A stretch of 5,902 bases of DNA from Candidatus Thorarchaeota archaeon. GTDB lineage: Archaea > Asgardarchaeota > Thorarchaeia > Thorarchaeales > Thorarchaeaceae. Positions 1 through 5,533 of this stretch are shown piece after piece. Under the pieces are notes generated by a model. It saw only the letters and a list, made by a program, of their open reading frames with translations. It searched no databases and had not been told where the DNA came from. The position numbers were made by a program, and so were the translations under genes. The DNA lies in the NCBI GenBank assembly GCA_016840245.1, contig JAEOST010000175.1, positions 1 to 5,902 of the forward strand, given 5' to 3'. Numbering within the stretch: the stretch's first letter is position 1; every line of letters begins with the position of its first letter.

Positions 1-367
1 ATCCAGGAAGAGTTTGATCCTCAATTAGAGAACCTAAGAGTGTGTAGTTTCCAGTTGGAACTGCCCATGTAGCTGGGAATATACTCGCAGAAGTTCCATT
101 TGCCCAGAATTCATCAGCAGACACTGATGGAATTTGACCAAACGTAGTTACATCGTCAGGTATTGTACCTGGATTTGCATCTATAATGATATAGAAAGCC
201 TCTGTTGTAAATGGATAGTACTCAAAATCTGCTGAGATTGAGTATTCAAATCGGTCTCCACTGGCTACTGCCCAGGCTAATCCCTGGTTATTTGCAGCTG
301 CTACTGGAGTGATTAGGAAAATTCCAATCACTGAGAGGGCCAGCAATAAACTAAGCGCGCGCTTCAT
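1..367 (-). CDS. Secreted/surface protein, N-terminal part (truncated by window edge)
   Basis: This is the N-terminal 122 residues of a protein whose C-terminus lies beyond position 1; the frame is open to the edge. It starts at ATG 365-367. Residues 1-25 form a classic Sec signal peptide: MKR, then a hydrophobic core, then a PVAAA-type cleavage region around residues 22-25. The mature part begins NNQGLAWAVASGDRFEYSIS, is rich in aromatic and beta-strand-like stretches, and carries two N-glycosylation sequons (N90-G-T and N107-Y-T). The 'W-x-V-x-x-GDRFEY' opening resembles surface proteins I associate with Asgard archaea; this is recall, not a search. No enzyme motif is visible. A membrane anchor at the missing C-terminus is likely by analogy with the two other surface proteins here. 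The gene is divergent from the amidohydrolase at 516. The function is unknown beyond extracellular or cell-surface location. Confidence 0.85.
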   Translation of the reverse strand, partial: MKRALSLLLALSVIGIFLITPVAAANNQGLAWAVASGDRFEYSISADFEYYPFTTEAFYIIIDANPGTIPDDVTTFGQIPSVSADEFWANGTSASIFPATWAVPTGNYTLLGSLIEDQTLPG

Positions 368-374
368 TTTTATT

Positions 375-383
375 TCATCTCCC
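375..383 (-). promoter_or_regulatory. Shine-Dalgarno for the secreted protein at 1-367
   Basis: On the minus strand this reads GGGAGATGA. Its GGAG core sits 11 nt before the ATG, and the following TGA could extend pairing with the archaeal 16S 3' end (AGGAGGTGA type). It supports ATG 365-367 as the true start. Confidence 0.6.
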
Positions 384-474
384 AATAACCATCAATGTGG
401 TTAACTGAACCGAACCACAAAGCTACAAAAGGGCTTCGCTTTTTTTTGATACTGCTCCAAACCTATTTGGCCGT

Positions 475-481
475 CATAAAC
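475..481 (+). promoter_or_regulatory. Possible TATA box of the amidohydrolase gene
   Basis: CATAAAC lies about 35-41 nt before the GTG start at 516. If archaeal spacing (about 26 nt from the box to the start site) holds, transcription would begin near 504, giving a leader of only about 12 nt. This agrees with the lack of a Shine-Dalgarno before the GTG. The match to an archaeal TATA box is only fair. The rest of the 368-515 divergent gap holds a T8 run (440-447) and one GTTAAC site (400-405) of unknown meaning. Confidence 0.3.
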
Positions 482-515
482 AATGTTTTCAATGTGAAAT
501 GAACGGCAAAATCAG

Positions 516-1460
516 GTGACACCCCTGGATTCCCGACTCAAGTATGATGGAGCTATCTTCGATGCACACACGCATGTTGTTGACTCCGAAGCACTTCCTC
601 TGATGGTTGACATTGGTAACGAATATGGAGTAGTGAAGACATCACTCATTGTTCATGGTAATGGAATCAAGGCAATTGAGAACATGTATCCCAATCGCTT
701 CATCTTTGCCAAGTACTTCAGTGGCTGGATTCTCTTCGCAGAGGCTATGGACAAAATAATCCCTGAAGTCAATCGACTTGAGGAACAAGGATATGGAGCC
801 GCCAAGGTTCACTTCGCTCCATTTTGGATTGAAAGGCTTCAAGGAGAAAAATCAGTCCCTCCAATGAATGACGAGGGTTATGATCAGTTCTTTGGCACTT
901 TGTCGGACTTGGATATTCCAGTGATGATCCATGTTGGAGACCCTGATACATATTTTGCCACACGATATTCAGACCAAGCTGCGTTTGGTACAAAAGAAGA
1001 ACACATTGAAGCACTTGAACAACGCTTGGACCGGAGTCCGAAACTACGATTACAGGTAGCCCACTTTGCTGCCCAACCTGAACCACATCGTCTTGACAAT
1101 CTCGATAGAATGCTCAGTACATACAAGAATCTCAAGATAGACACCAGTTCTGCTAGGTGGATGTCCCGAGAATTGAGCAAGGACACCAAGAGAGCTAGAG
1201 ACCTCTTCATCAAACATTCCGATCGAATCATGTTCGGTACAGACTGCCTTGCCCGGGGATTAGAACGCGATTACTATGACGGTCGTTATCTCTCACTTCG
1301 ACTGCTTTTAGAAACAGAGGTTCGAAATGTACCCTTACCGTTTGTGGATATCGATACCGTTGAAACCGGGGGTACTATAATCAATGGCCTGAACCTCCCT
1401 GAAAGAGTATTGCATAGAATCTACCTTGAGAATGCGAACAAGCATTACAAGATAGACTGA
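516..1460 (+). CDS. Amidohydrolase-2 family metal-dependent hydrolase (TIM barrel)
   Basis: A 314-residue cytoplasmic enzyme of the amidohydrolase superfamily, closest in style to the amidohydrolase-2 (PF04909; ACMSD/resorcylate decarboxylase-like) branch. Motifs in order: the HxH metal site at strand 1 (D16-A-H18-T-H20); K97 in AAKVHF; H139 in VMIHVGDP; H183 in VAHFA; and the catalytic aspartate D243 in IMFGTDC. The C-terminal GLNLPERVLHRIYLENANK is the typical closing helix of this family. All expected metal and proton-transfer residues are present, so it is probably active; the substrate (hydrolysis or decarboxylation) cannot be read from sequence. The start is a GTG at 516. The frame is closed by TGA at 495-497, with no ATG between the stop and the GTG, and the HxH motif is only 17 residues in, so the start cannot be far wrong. 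No Shine-Dalgarno precedes it. The 3' end meets the convergent gene at 1472 after only 11 nt. No neighbour suggests a pathway. Confidence 0.88.
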   Translation: MTPLDSRLKYDGAIFDAHTHVVDSEALPLMVDIGNEYGVVKTSLIVHGNGIKAIENMYPNRFIFAKYFSGWILFAEAMDKIIPEVNRLEEQGYGAAKVHFAPFWIERLQGEKSVPPMNDEGYDQFFGTLSDLDIPVMIHVGDPDTYFATRYSDQAAFGTKEEHIEALEQRLDRSPKLRLQVAHFAAQPEPHRLDNLDRMLSTYKNLKIDTSSARWMSRELSKDTKRARDLFIKHSDRIMFGTDCLARGLERDYYDGRYLSLRLLLETEVRNVPLPFVDIDTVETGGTIINGLNLPERVLHRIYLENANKHYKID

Positions 1461-1471
1461 TTCATTCTCAT

Positions 1472-1969
1472 TCAATTTCGTTTCTTCAGATACATTGCTA
1501 TGACAATGAGAATGATTGGGATGATGATTAGCAGATAGAGCTGTGGTGAGACCCCCACATAATCGATTAAATATCTTATACTCCCTGTTTCACTCCATTC
1601 TCCTAGTGTATCATTCGCGAAGACTTTGAAATCTACTGAAGTATGAGTCCATTCGAAGCTCGCCGTATATGTTCCCTCGGTGGAATTTCCTTCAACTCGG
1701 GTTGCTGTGACATTGAACCAAGTGTCATTACCCACTGGATTGAAGCGGAAGAAGACTGTCGATACTCCATCAGAGTCATTGACCCGGACTTCTGGGGAAT
1801 GTGTGATGTTTGCACTGCCTCCCATCGGAACTGCTAGGAGTATCTCTGCTCCTTCTTCAAATGGTAGAACAATATCAGGTGCATCTTCTGAAGAGACCTC
1901 CACTCCCTCAGTTGAAATTGGTTGAGTAAGCAATAACGTCATGAGAATCAGAAGTGCTACTCGTTTCAT
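1472..1969 (-). CDS. Ig-like membrane-anchored surface protein
   Basis: A complete 165-residue protein built as signal peptide, single extracellular beta-sandwich, membrane anchor and basic tail. Residues 1 to about 20 are a Sec signal (MKR plus a Leu-rich core). Residues about 52-136 look like one Ig-like/cadherin-like domain: the DSDGVSTVFFRF and NDTWFNVTATRV strands, a TYTASFEW strand, and the DFKVFANDTLGEWSE ending. Residues about 142-161 are one strongly hydrophobic helix, followed by the tail LKKRN, so the domain faces outward. Six N-glycosylation sequons (N54, N64, N81, N86, N95, N119) fit a heavily glycosylated surface protein. The ATG at 1967-1969 is preceded by GGGTGG (1976-1981) at 6 nt. 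The gene converges with the amidohydrolase and diverges from the membrane protein at 2123. A single Ig-like domain suggests a small adhesin or an accessory subunit of the surface layer, but this is inference. Confidence 0.85.
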   Translation of the reverse strand: MKRVALLILMTLLLTQPISTEGVEVSSEDAPDIVLPFEEGAEILLAVPMGGSANITHSPEVRVNDSDGVSTVFFRFNPVGNDTWFNVTATRVEGNSTEGTYTASFEWTHTSVDFKVFANDTLGEWSETGSIRYLIDYVGVSPQLYLLIIIPIILIVIAMYLKKRN

Positions 1970-2048
1970 TCTTTTCCACCCTAGTGAGTTTCTTTTCTAG
2001 TCTTGAGAGAACGCCCCTAATAGGTTTCCTGATGAGCTTGAATCGAAG

Positions 2049-2062
2049 GTTAACTTGTTAAC
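2049..2062. repeat. Tandem GTTAAC palindromes in divergent promoter region
   Basis: GTTAAC occurs twice, separated by TT (GTTAACTTGTTAAC). Each half is itself a palindrome, so the site is symmetric at two scales, as in operators for dimeric regulators. It lies 22 bp upstream of the TATA-like box for the plus gene at 2123 and about 80 nt upstream of the minus gene at 1969. A single GTTAAC also occurs at 400-405 in the other divergent gap. A regulator is inferred, not shown. Confidence 0.3.
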
Positions 2063-2083
2063 TATCCTAACCCAGTAATCAGG

Positions 2084-2091
2084 CATATAAG
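2084..2091 (+). promoter_or_regulatory. TATA box of the four-helix membrane protein gene
   Basis: CATATAAG is a good archaeal TATA-box candidate. With usual spacing, transcription would start near 2114, leaving a leader of about 9 nt before the ATG at 2123. Confidence 0.45.
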
Positions 2092-2107
2092 TCGATTTTC
2101 CTCAAAA

Positions 2108-2120
2108 GGAGTTGGTGGAG
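2108..2120 (+). promoter_or_regulatory. Shine-Dalgarno region of the membrane protein gene
   Basis: GGAG (2108-2111) and GGTGGAG (2114-2120) both precede the ATG at 2123. The second leaves only 2 nt to the start. The first is better spaced (11 nt), but may lie upstream of the transcript start if the TATA box at 2084 is used. Confidence 0.45.
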
Positions 2121-2122
2121 AT

Positions 2123-2626
2123 ATGGTTTTTCCAGAAGACACACCTTATCCCGATAGATATGGAGAACCTCAACCTACTGGTGCTGGACCAATAACACAG
2201 TGGGACTCGAATGCTATGTTCACATTCATTCTAGTATGCGTTTCAGGTGGATTTCTCCTTATGACGTATGGATTGATTCTATCGTTCTTGCCTCTGATTT
2301 GGCTTGTGGCTCCTTCTTTGCCAATAGGAAACCTACCTGGAATAATAATCATGATCATATTTGTTCCAGTAGGTCTAATACAACTCTATGTTGCATGGCG
2401 ACTATACAAGAGAACTCCAGATACTCTGAACCTTTCAAATATAGTGTCTATCTTCGTCATTATACTGACTGGAGCTATGTTCGTGACTGAGATTGCTACT
2501 GTCACATTGTCATCAATTGAATTTGAGATAATCCAGATTGGTGTCAATGTAGTACTACTATATCTTAGTCAGCTAAGTGTTGTCAAGAATCACTTCGATG
2601 GAAGAACTGATTCTTACTATCAGTAA
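2123..2626 (+). CDS. Four-transmembrane-helix membrane protein of unknown function
   Basis: A complete 167-residue integral membrane protein with no family I recognise. Residues 1-30 form a hydrophilic, Pro/Gly-rich, mostly acidic N-terminus (PYPDRYGEPQPTGAGP). Four hydrophobic segments follow at about 31-60 (long, beginning AMFTFILVCV), 71-92, 105-127 and 134-154. The loop between helices 2 and 3 (WRLYKRTPD) is the most positively charged, and the C-terminus (VVKNHFDGRTDSYYQ) is also polar with basic residues. By the positive-inside rule, both ends and this loop face the cytoplasm. No conserved polar or catalytic residue is seen within the helices, apart from a Glu in helix 3 (E123). It has its own TATA box and two purine-rich ribosome sites, so it is probably a single-gene unit. 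Its end faces the aminotransferase end across a 29-nt convergent gap. Any transporter, sensor or scaffold role would be a guess. Confidence 0.8.
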   Translation: MVFPEDTPYPDRYGEPQPTGAGPITQWDSNAMFTFILVCVSGGFLLMTYGLILSFLPLIWLVAPSLPIGNLPGIIIMIIFVPVGLIQLYVAWRLYKRTPDTLNLSNIVSIFVIILTGAMFVTEIATVTLSSIEFEIIQIGVNVVLLYLSQLSVVKNHFDGRTDSYYQ

Positions 2627-2655
2627 CTATGAAAGATACATATGGTATTCAATCA

Positions 2656-3816
2656 TCATTCCAGAACCTTAGTGATTCTCTCAATCGCTTCTGATATCAC
2701 GCTCATCGATGATGCGTAAGAGAACCGAAGGTATCCCTCACCACCAGGACCGAAGGCAGTACCAGGAAGACAAGCAACTCCAACTTCTTCGAGAAAGAAA
2801 TCAGCAAGCTCCTGTGATGATTTTCCAATCTCTTTGATATTGGGCCATGCATAGAACGCTCCTTGCGGTGTGATACATGAGATGCCATCAATATCATTTA
2901 ATTTGGAAACTATGAAATCCCGTCTCTCTCTGAAGACCTTCACCATATCTTCAATGTGAGTCTGACTTCCAGTAAGCGCAGCAACCCCTGCTCTCTGGAC
3001 GAAGGGTGCTGTACAAGTGATGGCATGTGTCATGAGATTTCTGAGTTTCCTTCCTAGCTCCTCTGGAACTACAATATAACCTAACCTCCATCCCGTCATT
3101 GCATAGGATTTAGAGAAACCATCTAGAAGAAACGACCTTTCACTTGCTGCATCATATGATGTGGGTGAGTGAAACTCTTGGTCGTACACAATTTTAGAAT
3201 AGATCTCATCTGAGAGGATGTAACAACTATGTTCCTCTGCTAGTTTAGCAACTTCATCCAATTCCTTCTTTGTCATCATGCTTCCTGTTGGGTTCTGCGG
3301 CGAGTTTAGAATAATCAACTTGGTTTTAGGAGTGATTTTTGCGGCGATGTCCTTTGGGTCCAGTCTGAATTTACTTTCTTCTTTCAGAGGAATTGGAACC
3401 GCTTTTGCCAATGTATATTCACACAATGCAGCATATGTAGGAAATCCTGGGTCTGGGTATATCACCTCATCACCAGGATTGCATGTAGCGATCATTGGAA
3501 GGTATATCCCAGGTTTTCCTCCTGGCACTACAACAACCTGGTCTAGGGTCGGACGGTAACCCCGAGTCATCTCAATCTCGTTTTGAATTGCCTTCTTTAG
3601 CTCTAGAGTTCCATCTGGAGGGACGTATCCTGTGAGATTGTTGTCAATAGCATCCGTACAGGCAACCTTGATACTCTCATGGGTTGGGAAGTCAGGTTGG
3701 CCCACCTCAAAATGGAGAATACTCCTCCCGTTCATCTCCATTTTTTGTGCTCTAGTAAGGACTTCCATTGCTCCTTCTCCCGGAATCCGATACATACCTT
3801 GTACGAAGCGTTTCAT
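2656..3816 (-). CDS. PLP-dependent class I/II aminotransferase (aspartate aminotransferase-like)
   Basis: A complete 386-residue fold-type I aminotransferase, of normal length for the aspartate aminotransferase I-gamma group and relatives. Cytoplasmic; it transfers an amino group from an amino acid to a 2-oxoacid. Visible motifs: the N-terminal GQPDFPTH (39-46); Y64 in TGYVPP, usually contributed across the dimer; the phosphate-cup PGGKP (98-102); YPDPGFPTY (120-128); NPTG with N175; SDEIY with D203 (binds the pyridine nitrogen) and Y206; the Schiff-base lysine K236 in DGFSKSYAMTGWRLGY, with R244; and the carboxylate-binding R364 in YLRFSYA. All catalytic positions are intact. The exact substrate (aspartate, alanine, aromatic or other) cannot be fixed from motifs. 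An in-frame TAG lies just 9 nt upstream of the ATG at 3814-3816, so this is the first possible ATG; only a weak AGGTTG precedes it. It is transcribed alone from the 203-bp gap upstream, which has operator-like dyads. Confidence 0.93.
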   Translation of the reverse strand: MKRFVQGMYRIPGEGAMEVLTRAQKMEMNGRSILHFEVGQPDFPTHESIKVACTDAIDNNLTGYVPPDGTLELKKAIQNEIEMTRGYRPTLDQVVVVPGGKPGIYLPMIATCNPGDEVIYPDPGFPTYAALCEYTLAKAVPIPLKEESKFRLDPKDIAAKITPKTKLIILNSPQNPTGSMMTKKELDEVAKLAEEHSCYILSDEIYSKIVYDQEFHSPTSYDAASERSFLLDGFSKSYAMTGWRLGYIVVPEELGRKLRNLMTHAITCTAPFVQRAGVAALTGSQTHIEDMVKVFRERRDFIVSKLNDIDGISCITPQGAFYAWPNIKEIGKSSQELADFFLEEVGVACLPGTAFGPGGEGYLRFSYASSMSVISEAIERITKVLE

Positions 3817-3861
3817 AGATATCTACAACCTGAATGATGTTACTTTGTTGAGAGAAACGGC

Positions 3862-3900
3862 GATGTACATCCCAGATATACCTGCTTCGATGTGGACATC
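3862..3900 (-). promoter_or_regulatory. Aminotransferase promoter: TATA-like box flanked by two GATGT/ACATC dyads
   Basis: On the minus strand GGTATATCTG (3874-3883) is a TATA-like box; normal archaeal spacing puts the start site near 3852 and gives a leader of about 36 nt before the ATG at 3816. It is bracketed by two related inverted repeats, GATGTACATC (3862-3871) downstream and GATGTGGACATC (3889-3900) upstream, with centres 28 bp apart. Such sites on both sides of a TATA box are typical places for a dimeric regulator to block TBP/TFB or polymerase. The regulator is unknown, and the arrangement could be chance. Confidence 0.4.
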
Positions 3901-3960
3901 TACGTAGTTGCTTCATTTGAAAATCGAGATGTTCGAATGAATAGAACTGAGAATACAACG

Positions 3961-4010
3961 GGTATTCCATTACTTAATCTATCATGATTTAGATTAAGTA
4001 AAGCTATACC
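3961..4010. repeat. 50-bp imperfect palindrome with perfect 12-bp inner arms
   Basis: The arms TTACTTAATCTA (3970-3981) and TAGATTAAGTAA (3990-4001) are perfect reverse complements around an 8-base centre TCATGATT. Outside a symmetric 4x4 mismatch, a second perfect pair GGTAT (3961-3965) and ATACC (4006-4010) closes the structure. It starts 10 nt past the stop of the mucin-like gene and ends 145 bp before the aminotransferase ATG. As RNA it would form an A/U-rich stem-loop at the 3' end of the mucin-like mRNA, so it could be a terminator or a 3' stabiliser. As DNA it could be an operator or the relic of a small mobile element. There is no strong U-run after it on the minus strand, which weakens the terminator reading. 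Confidence 0.75.
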
Positions 4011-4019
4011 GACTGACTT

Positions 4020-4799
4020 TCAGCTCTTAGATTTGTTATGTTTTACAATCAGTGTTACGAATACAATAATCACTATCAACGAACCAACTGAAATTGCTAC
4101 AATTAAAATCCTCATTAGTTCAGATACTGGTTCAGTAGTTGATGAGGTAGTAGGTGTATTCGTAGAATTCGGTGTAGTTGAGCTGATTGAAGACAGTATA
4201 GATGAGGTAGTAGGTGTACTCGTAGAATTCTGTGTTGTTGAGCTGATTGAAGACAGCATAGATGAGGATGTTGGAGTACTGTATGACACCTGTACATTCA
4301 GATTGTAGGTACTGTCAATTCCAGATATCGTAAATTTCCATTCACCCATAGAAGGATTTTGAAGCAGCAATGATTCATTCGAATATGTCAGTATTTGGTC
4401 TTGAAATACTCCATCCATGAAAATTCTTAAACGTACATAATAATTCGAGCATTCAAGATTACTAGTTTTTTCCAAACGGATATTCATCTCTATAGCATTA
4501 CTACCAACTTCCATCAACCAAAATTCAATTGCAACACATATTCCGATTCTACCACTTACTTCCACACCATTCTCTAATACTCCTCGATGTGCAAGAGTGG
4601 CTGCACATGTAGTACTTGTTGGGATAGGACAAGTGGAATACTCTGTTGTTGAGGTATTTTCAAGAATCATAGGTTGAAGAGAACCTAGACTCTCACTCAT
4701 TGTTGTTGTGACTTGAGTCAGTGCTGGGTGAGGAATGAATGCTACTATCAGCAGAGAAAGAAAGCAAATAGCAATAACTCCATGGAAATACGACTTCAA
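4020..4799 (-). CDS. Mucin-like Ser/Thr-rich surface protein with C-terminal membrane anchor
   Basis: A complete 259-residue surface protein. Residues 1 to about 28 form a signal peptide (MKSYFHG, then a hydrophobic core, then PALTQ). Residues about 45-172 form an ectodomain with strand-like segments and four cysteines (C57, C65, C88, C117), enough for two disulfides. Residues about 174-225 form a Ser/Thr/Pro stalk with two near-identical 20-residue repeats (180-199 and 200-219) and a partial third. Residues about 229-252 form one membrane helix, and KHNKSKS is the cytoplasmic tail. Sequons at N48, N141, N191 and N211, plus the dense Ser/Thr, suggest N- and O-glycosylation. The stalk would hold the ectodomain away from the membrane. 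The start is TTG at 4797-4799: an in-frame stop lies upstream with no ATG or GTG between, and GGTGAT precedes the TTG. The ectodomain matches no family I recognise. It appears to be transcribed on its own. Confidence 0.82.
   Translation of the reverse strand: MKSYFHGVIAICFLSLLIVAFIPHPALTQVTTTMSESLGSLQPMILENTSTTEYSTCPIPTSTTCAATLAHRGVLENGVEVSGRIGICVAIEFWLMEVGSNAIEMNIRLEKTSNLECSNYYVRLRIFMDGVFQDQILTYSNESLLLQNPSMGEWKFTISGIDSTYNLNVQVSYSTPTSSSMLSSISSTTQNSTSTPTTSSILSSISSTTPNSTNTPTTSSTTEPVSELMRILIVAISVGSLIVIIVFVTLIVKHNKSKS
4141..4280. repeat. In-frame 60-bp tandem repeat encoding the mucin-like stalk
   Basis: Two adjacent 60-bp units (4141-4200 and 4201-4260) differ at only four positions, and a degenerate partial third unit (4261-4280, 16 of 20 bases matching) follows. 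Because 60 is a multiple of three, each unit adds 20 residues without breaking frame. Three of the four differences change the residue (I/M, P/Q, N/S in the stalk) and one is silent. This is a typical length-variable region of a surface protein. Confidence 0.92.
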
Positions 4800-4802
4800 C
4801 CC

Positions 4803-4841
4803 ATCACCATTAATACTTACTACACAATCGCAGTATTAAGT
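4803..4841 (-). promoter_or_regulatory. Promoter and ribosome site of the mucin-like gene
   Basis: On the minus strand ACTTAATA (4834-4841) is a weak TATA-like box, which would place the transcript start near 4811. GGTGAT (4803-4808) lies 3 nt before the TTG; it matches the downstream half of the archaeal Shine-Dalgarno (GGAGGTGAT), so its spacing is equivalent to a normal site. The ribosome site decides the TTG start; the promoter part is less sure. Confidence 0.4.
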
Positions 4842-4877
4842 TACATGTGTAGTGGGAACCACAAAGTTTAGGATGAA

Positions 4878-5507
4878 TTAGTTCGTACAAGACTCCTGAT
4901 CTAGGTTCACATGATGCGTGGTCAGATGACCATCAGACTGACACGGATACGTCTTGACTGTCTTGATTCCAGCTTCCCTAGCAATGTCAAGGTAACGACC
5001 ATTTTCACTAACAGTATTCTTACCCCTCATTCCTGGAGCTACGATAATTTCAACCAGCTCCATTCCTAGGTATCTTGAGATATCCTCAAAGATTCCAACC
5101 GTGTGACGAGCATAGTACTCATCACTACCTCCCATAGGTACTGTGAGAACCACTTTCTTACCTTGGAATATACTCTGTTTAACACCATACCATCTATCCA
5201 AGAATGCCTTGAACTGAGCAGTAGGTCCCCACCAATAGACAGGTGAACCAAAGACCCAGACATCACTCTTCTCCATGAGCGCAAGGACAGCTTTGATGTC
5301 ATCATCATGGATGCAATTTCTGGATTCTCGGCAATTGTCACATGCTTGACATGGAGCGATGTCTAGCTCATTGAGGAATACTTTTTCTGAGGAGGCACCG
5401 CACTCGACGGCACCCCTCAGGACCTCATCCACCAGAGTCTCAGTGTTTCCTCCTCTACGAGGACTACCGATGATTCCAAGAATGTGTAATGTGGTTGAGG
5501 TAGTCAT
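4878..5507 (-). CDS. Iron-sulfur flavoprotein (NADPH-dependent FMN reductase / flavodoxin-like fold)
   Basis: A complete 209-residue cytoplasmic redox protein. The N-terminal strand and loop HILGIIGSPRRGGNTETL (8-25) form the FMN phosphate-binding site of the flavodoxin-like fold. GSPVYWWGP (87-95) is the second FMN loop, and VPMGGSDEYYARHT the third. C53, C56, C59 and C65 form the compact CX2CX2CX5C cluster motif of archaeal and bacterial iron-sulfur flavoproteins (Isf), which binds one 4Fe-4S cluster; the following HDDD is also typical. In known Isf proteins electrons pass between ferredoxin or NADPH, the cluster and FMN, and dimers or tetramers are usual. The C-terminus (189-207) has an unusual set of two cysteines and three histidines. 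The ATG at 5505-5507 follows AGGAG (5516-5520) by 8 nt. It lies 26 nt after the stop of the right-edge gene, so the two are probably one operon. The physiological partner is unknown. Confidence 0.9.
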   Translation of the reverse strand: MTTSTTLHILGIIGSPRRGGNTETLVDEVLRGAVECGASSEKVFLNELDIAPCQACDNCRESRNCIHDDDIKAVLALMEKSDVWVFGSPVYWWGPTAQFKAFLDRWYGVKQSIFQGKKVVLTVPMGGSDEYYARHTVGIFEDISRYLGMELVEIIVAPGMRGKNTVSENGRYLDIAREAGIKTVKTYPCQSDGHLTTHHVNLDQESCTN

Positions 5508-5515
5508 TTTCTCCG

Positions 5516-5520
5516 CTCCT
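5516..5520 (-). promoter_or_regulatory. Shine-Dalgarno of the iron-sulfur flavoprotein gene
   Basis: AGGAG on the minus strand, 8 nt before the ATG, lies entirely inside the 26-nt gap after the preceding stop codon. This supports both the chosen start and translation from a shared transcript. Confidence 0.7.
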
Positions 5521-5533
5521 AACGATTATTGCG

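Noticed and set aside
427..447. AAAAG...CTTTT with a T8 run as a rho-independent-like terminator on the plus strand
   Set aside because: No plus-strand gene ends upstream in the window and the possible stem is short and bulged. It sits inside a divergent promoter gap, so it is more likely just an A/T tract.
884..1231. Long minus-strand frames across the amidohydrolase gene
   Set aside because: They are shadows of a gene with clear metal-binding motifs on the plus strand and show no domain pattern of their own.
3917..3932. A GTTCGAAT-containing stretch resembling a tRNA T-loop
   Set aside because: The T-arm cannot be paired, and no acceptor, D or anticodon arms can be found at the right distances on either strand.
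3752..3970. A 72-codon minus-strand frame starting beside the palindrome and covering the aminotransferase promoter
   Set aside because: It overlaps the aminotransferase N-terminus in another frame, contains the likely promoter elements, has no good ribosome site, and its composition (many Arg, Tyr and Ser, no domain pattern) looks random.
4033..4308. A 91-codon plus-strand frame with a Val/Glu-rich repeat
   Set aside because: It is the antisense reading of the 60-bp tandem repeat in the mucin-like gene; a repeat of length divisible by three stays open in several frames. The minus frame has signal peptide, anchor and sensible codons.
4904..4937. C/D box-like words (ATGATGC, then CTGA) suggestive of an archaeal sRNA
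   Set aside because: The C box deviates from consensus, no convincing inner boxes are present, and the stretch is inside the iron-sulfur flavoprotein coding sequence.
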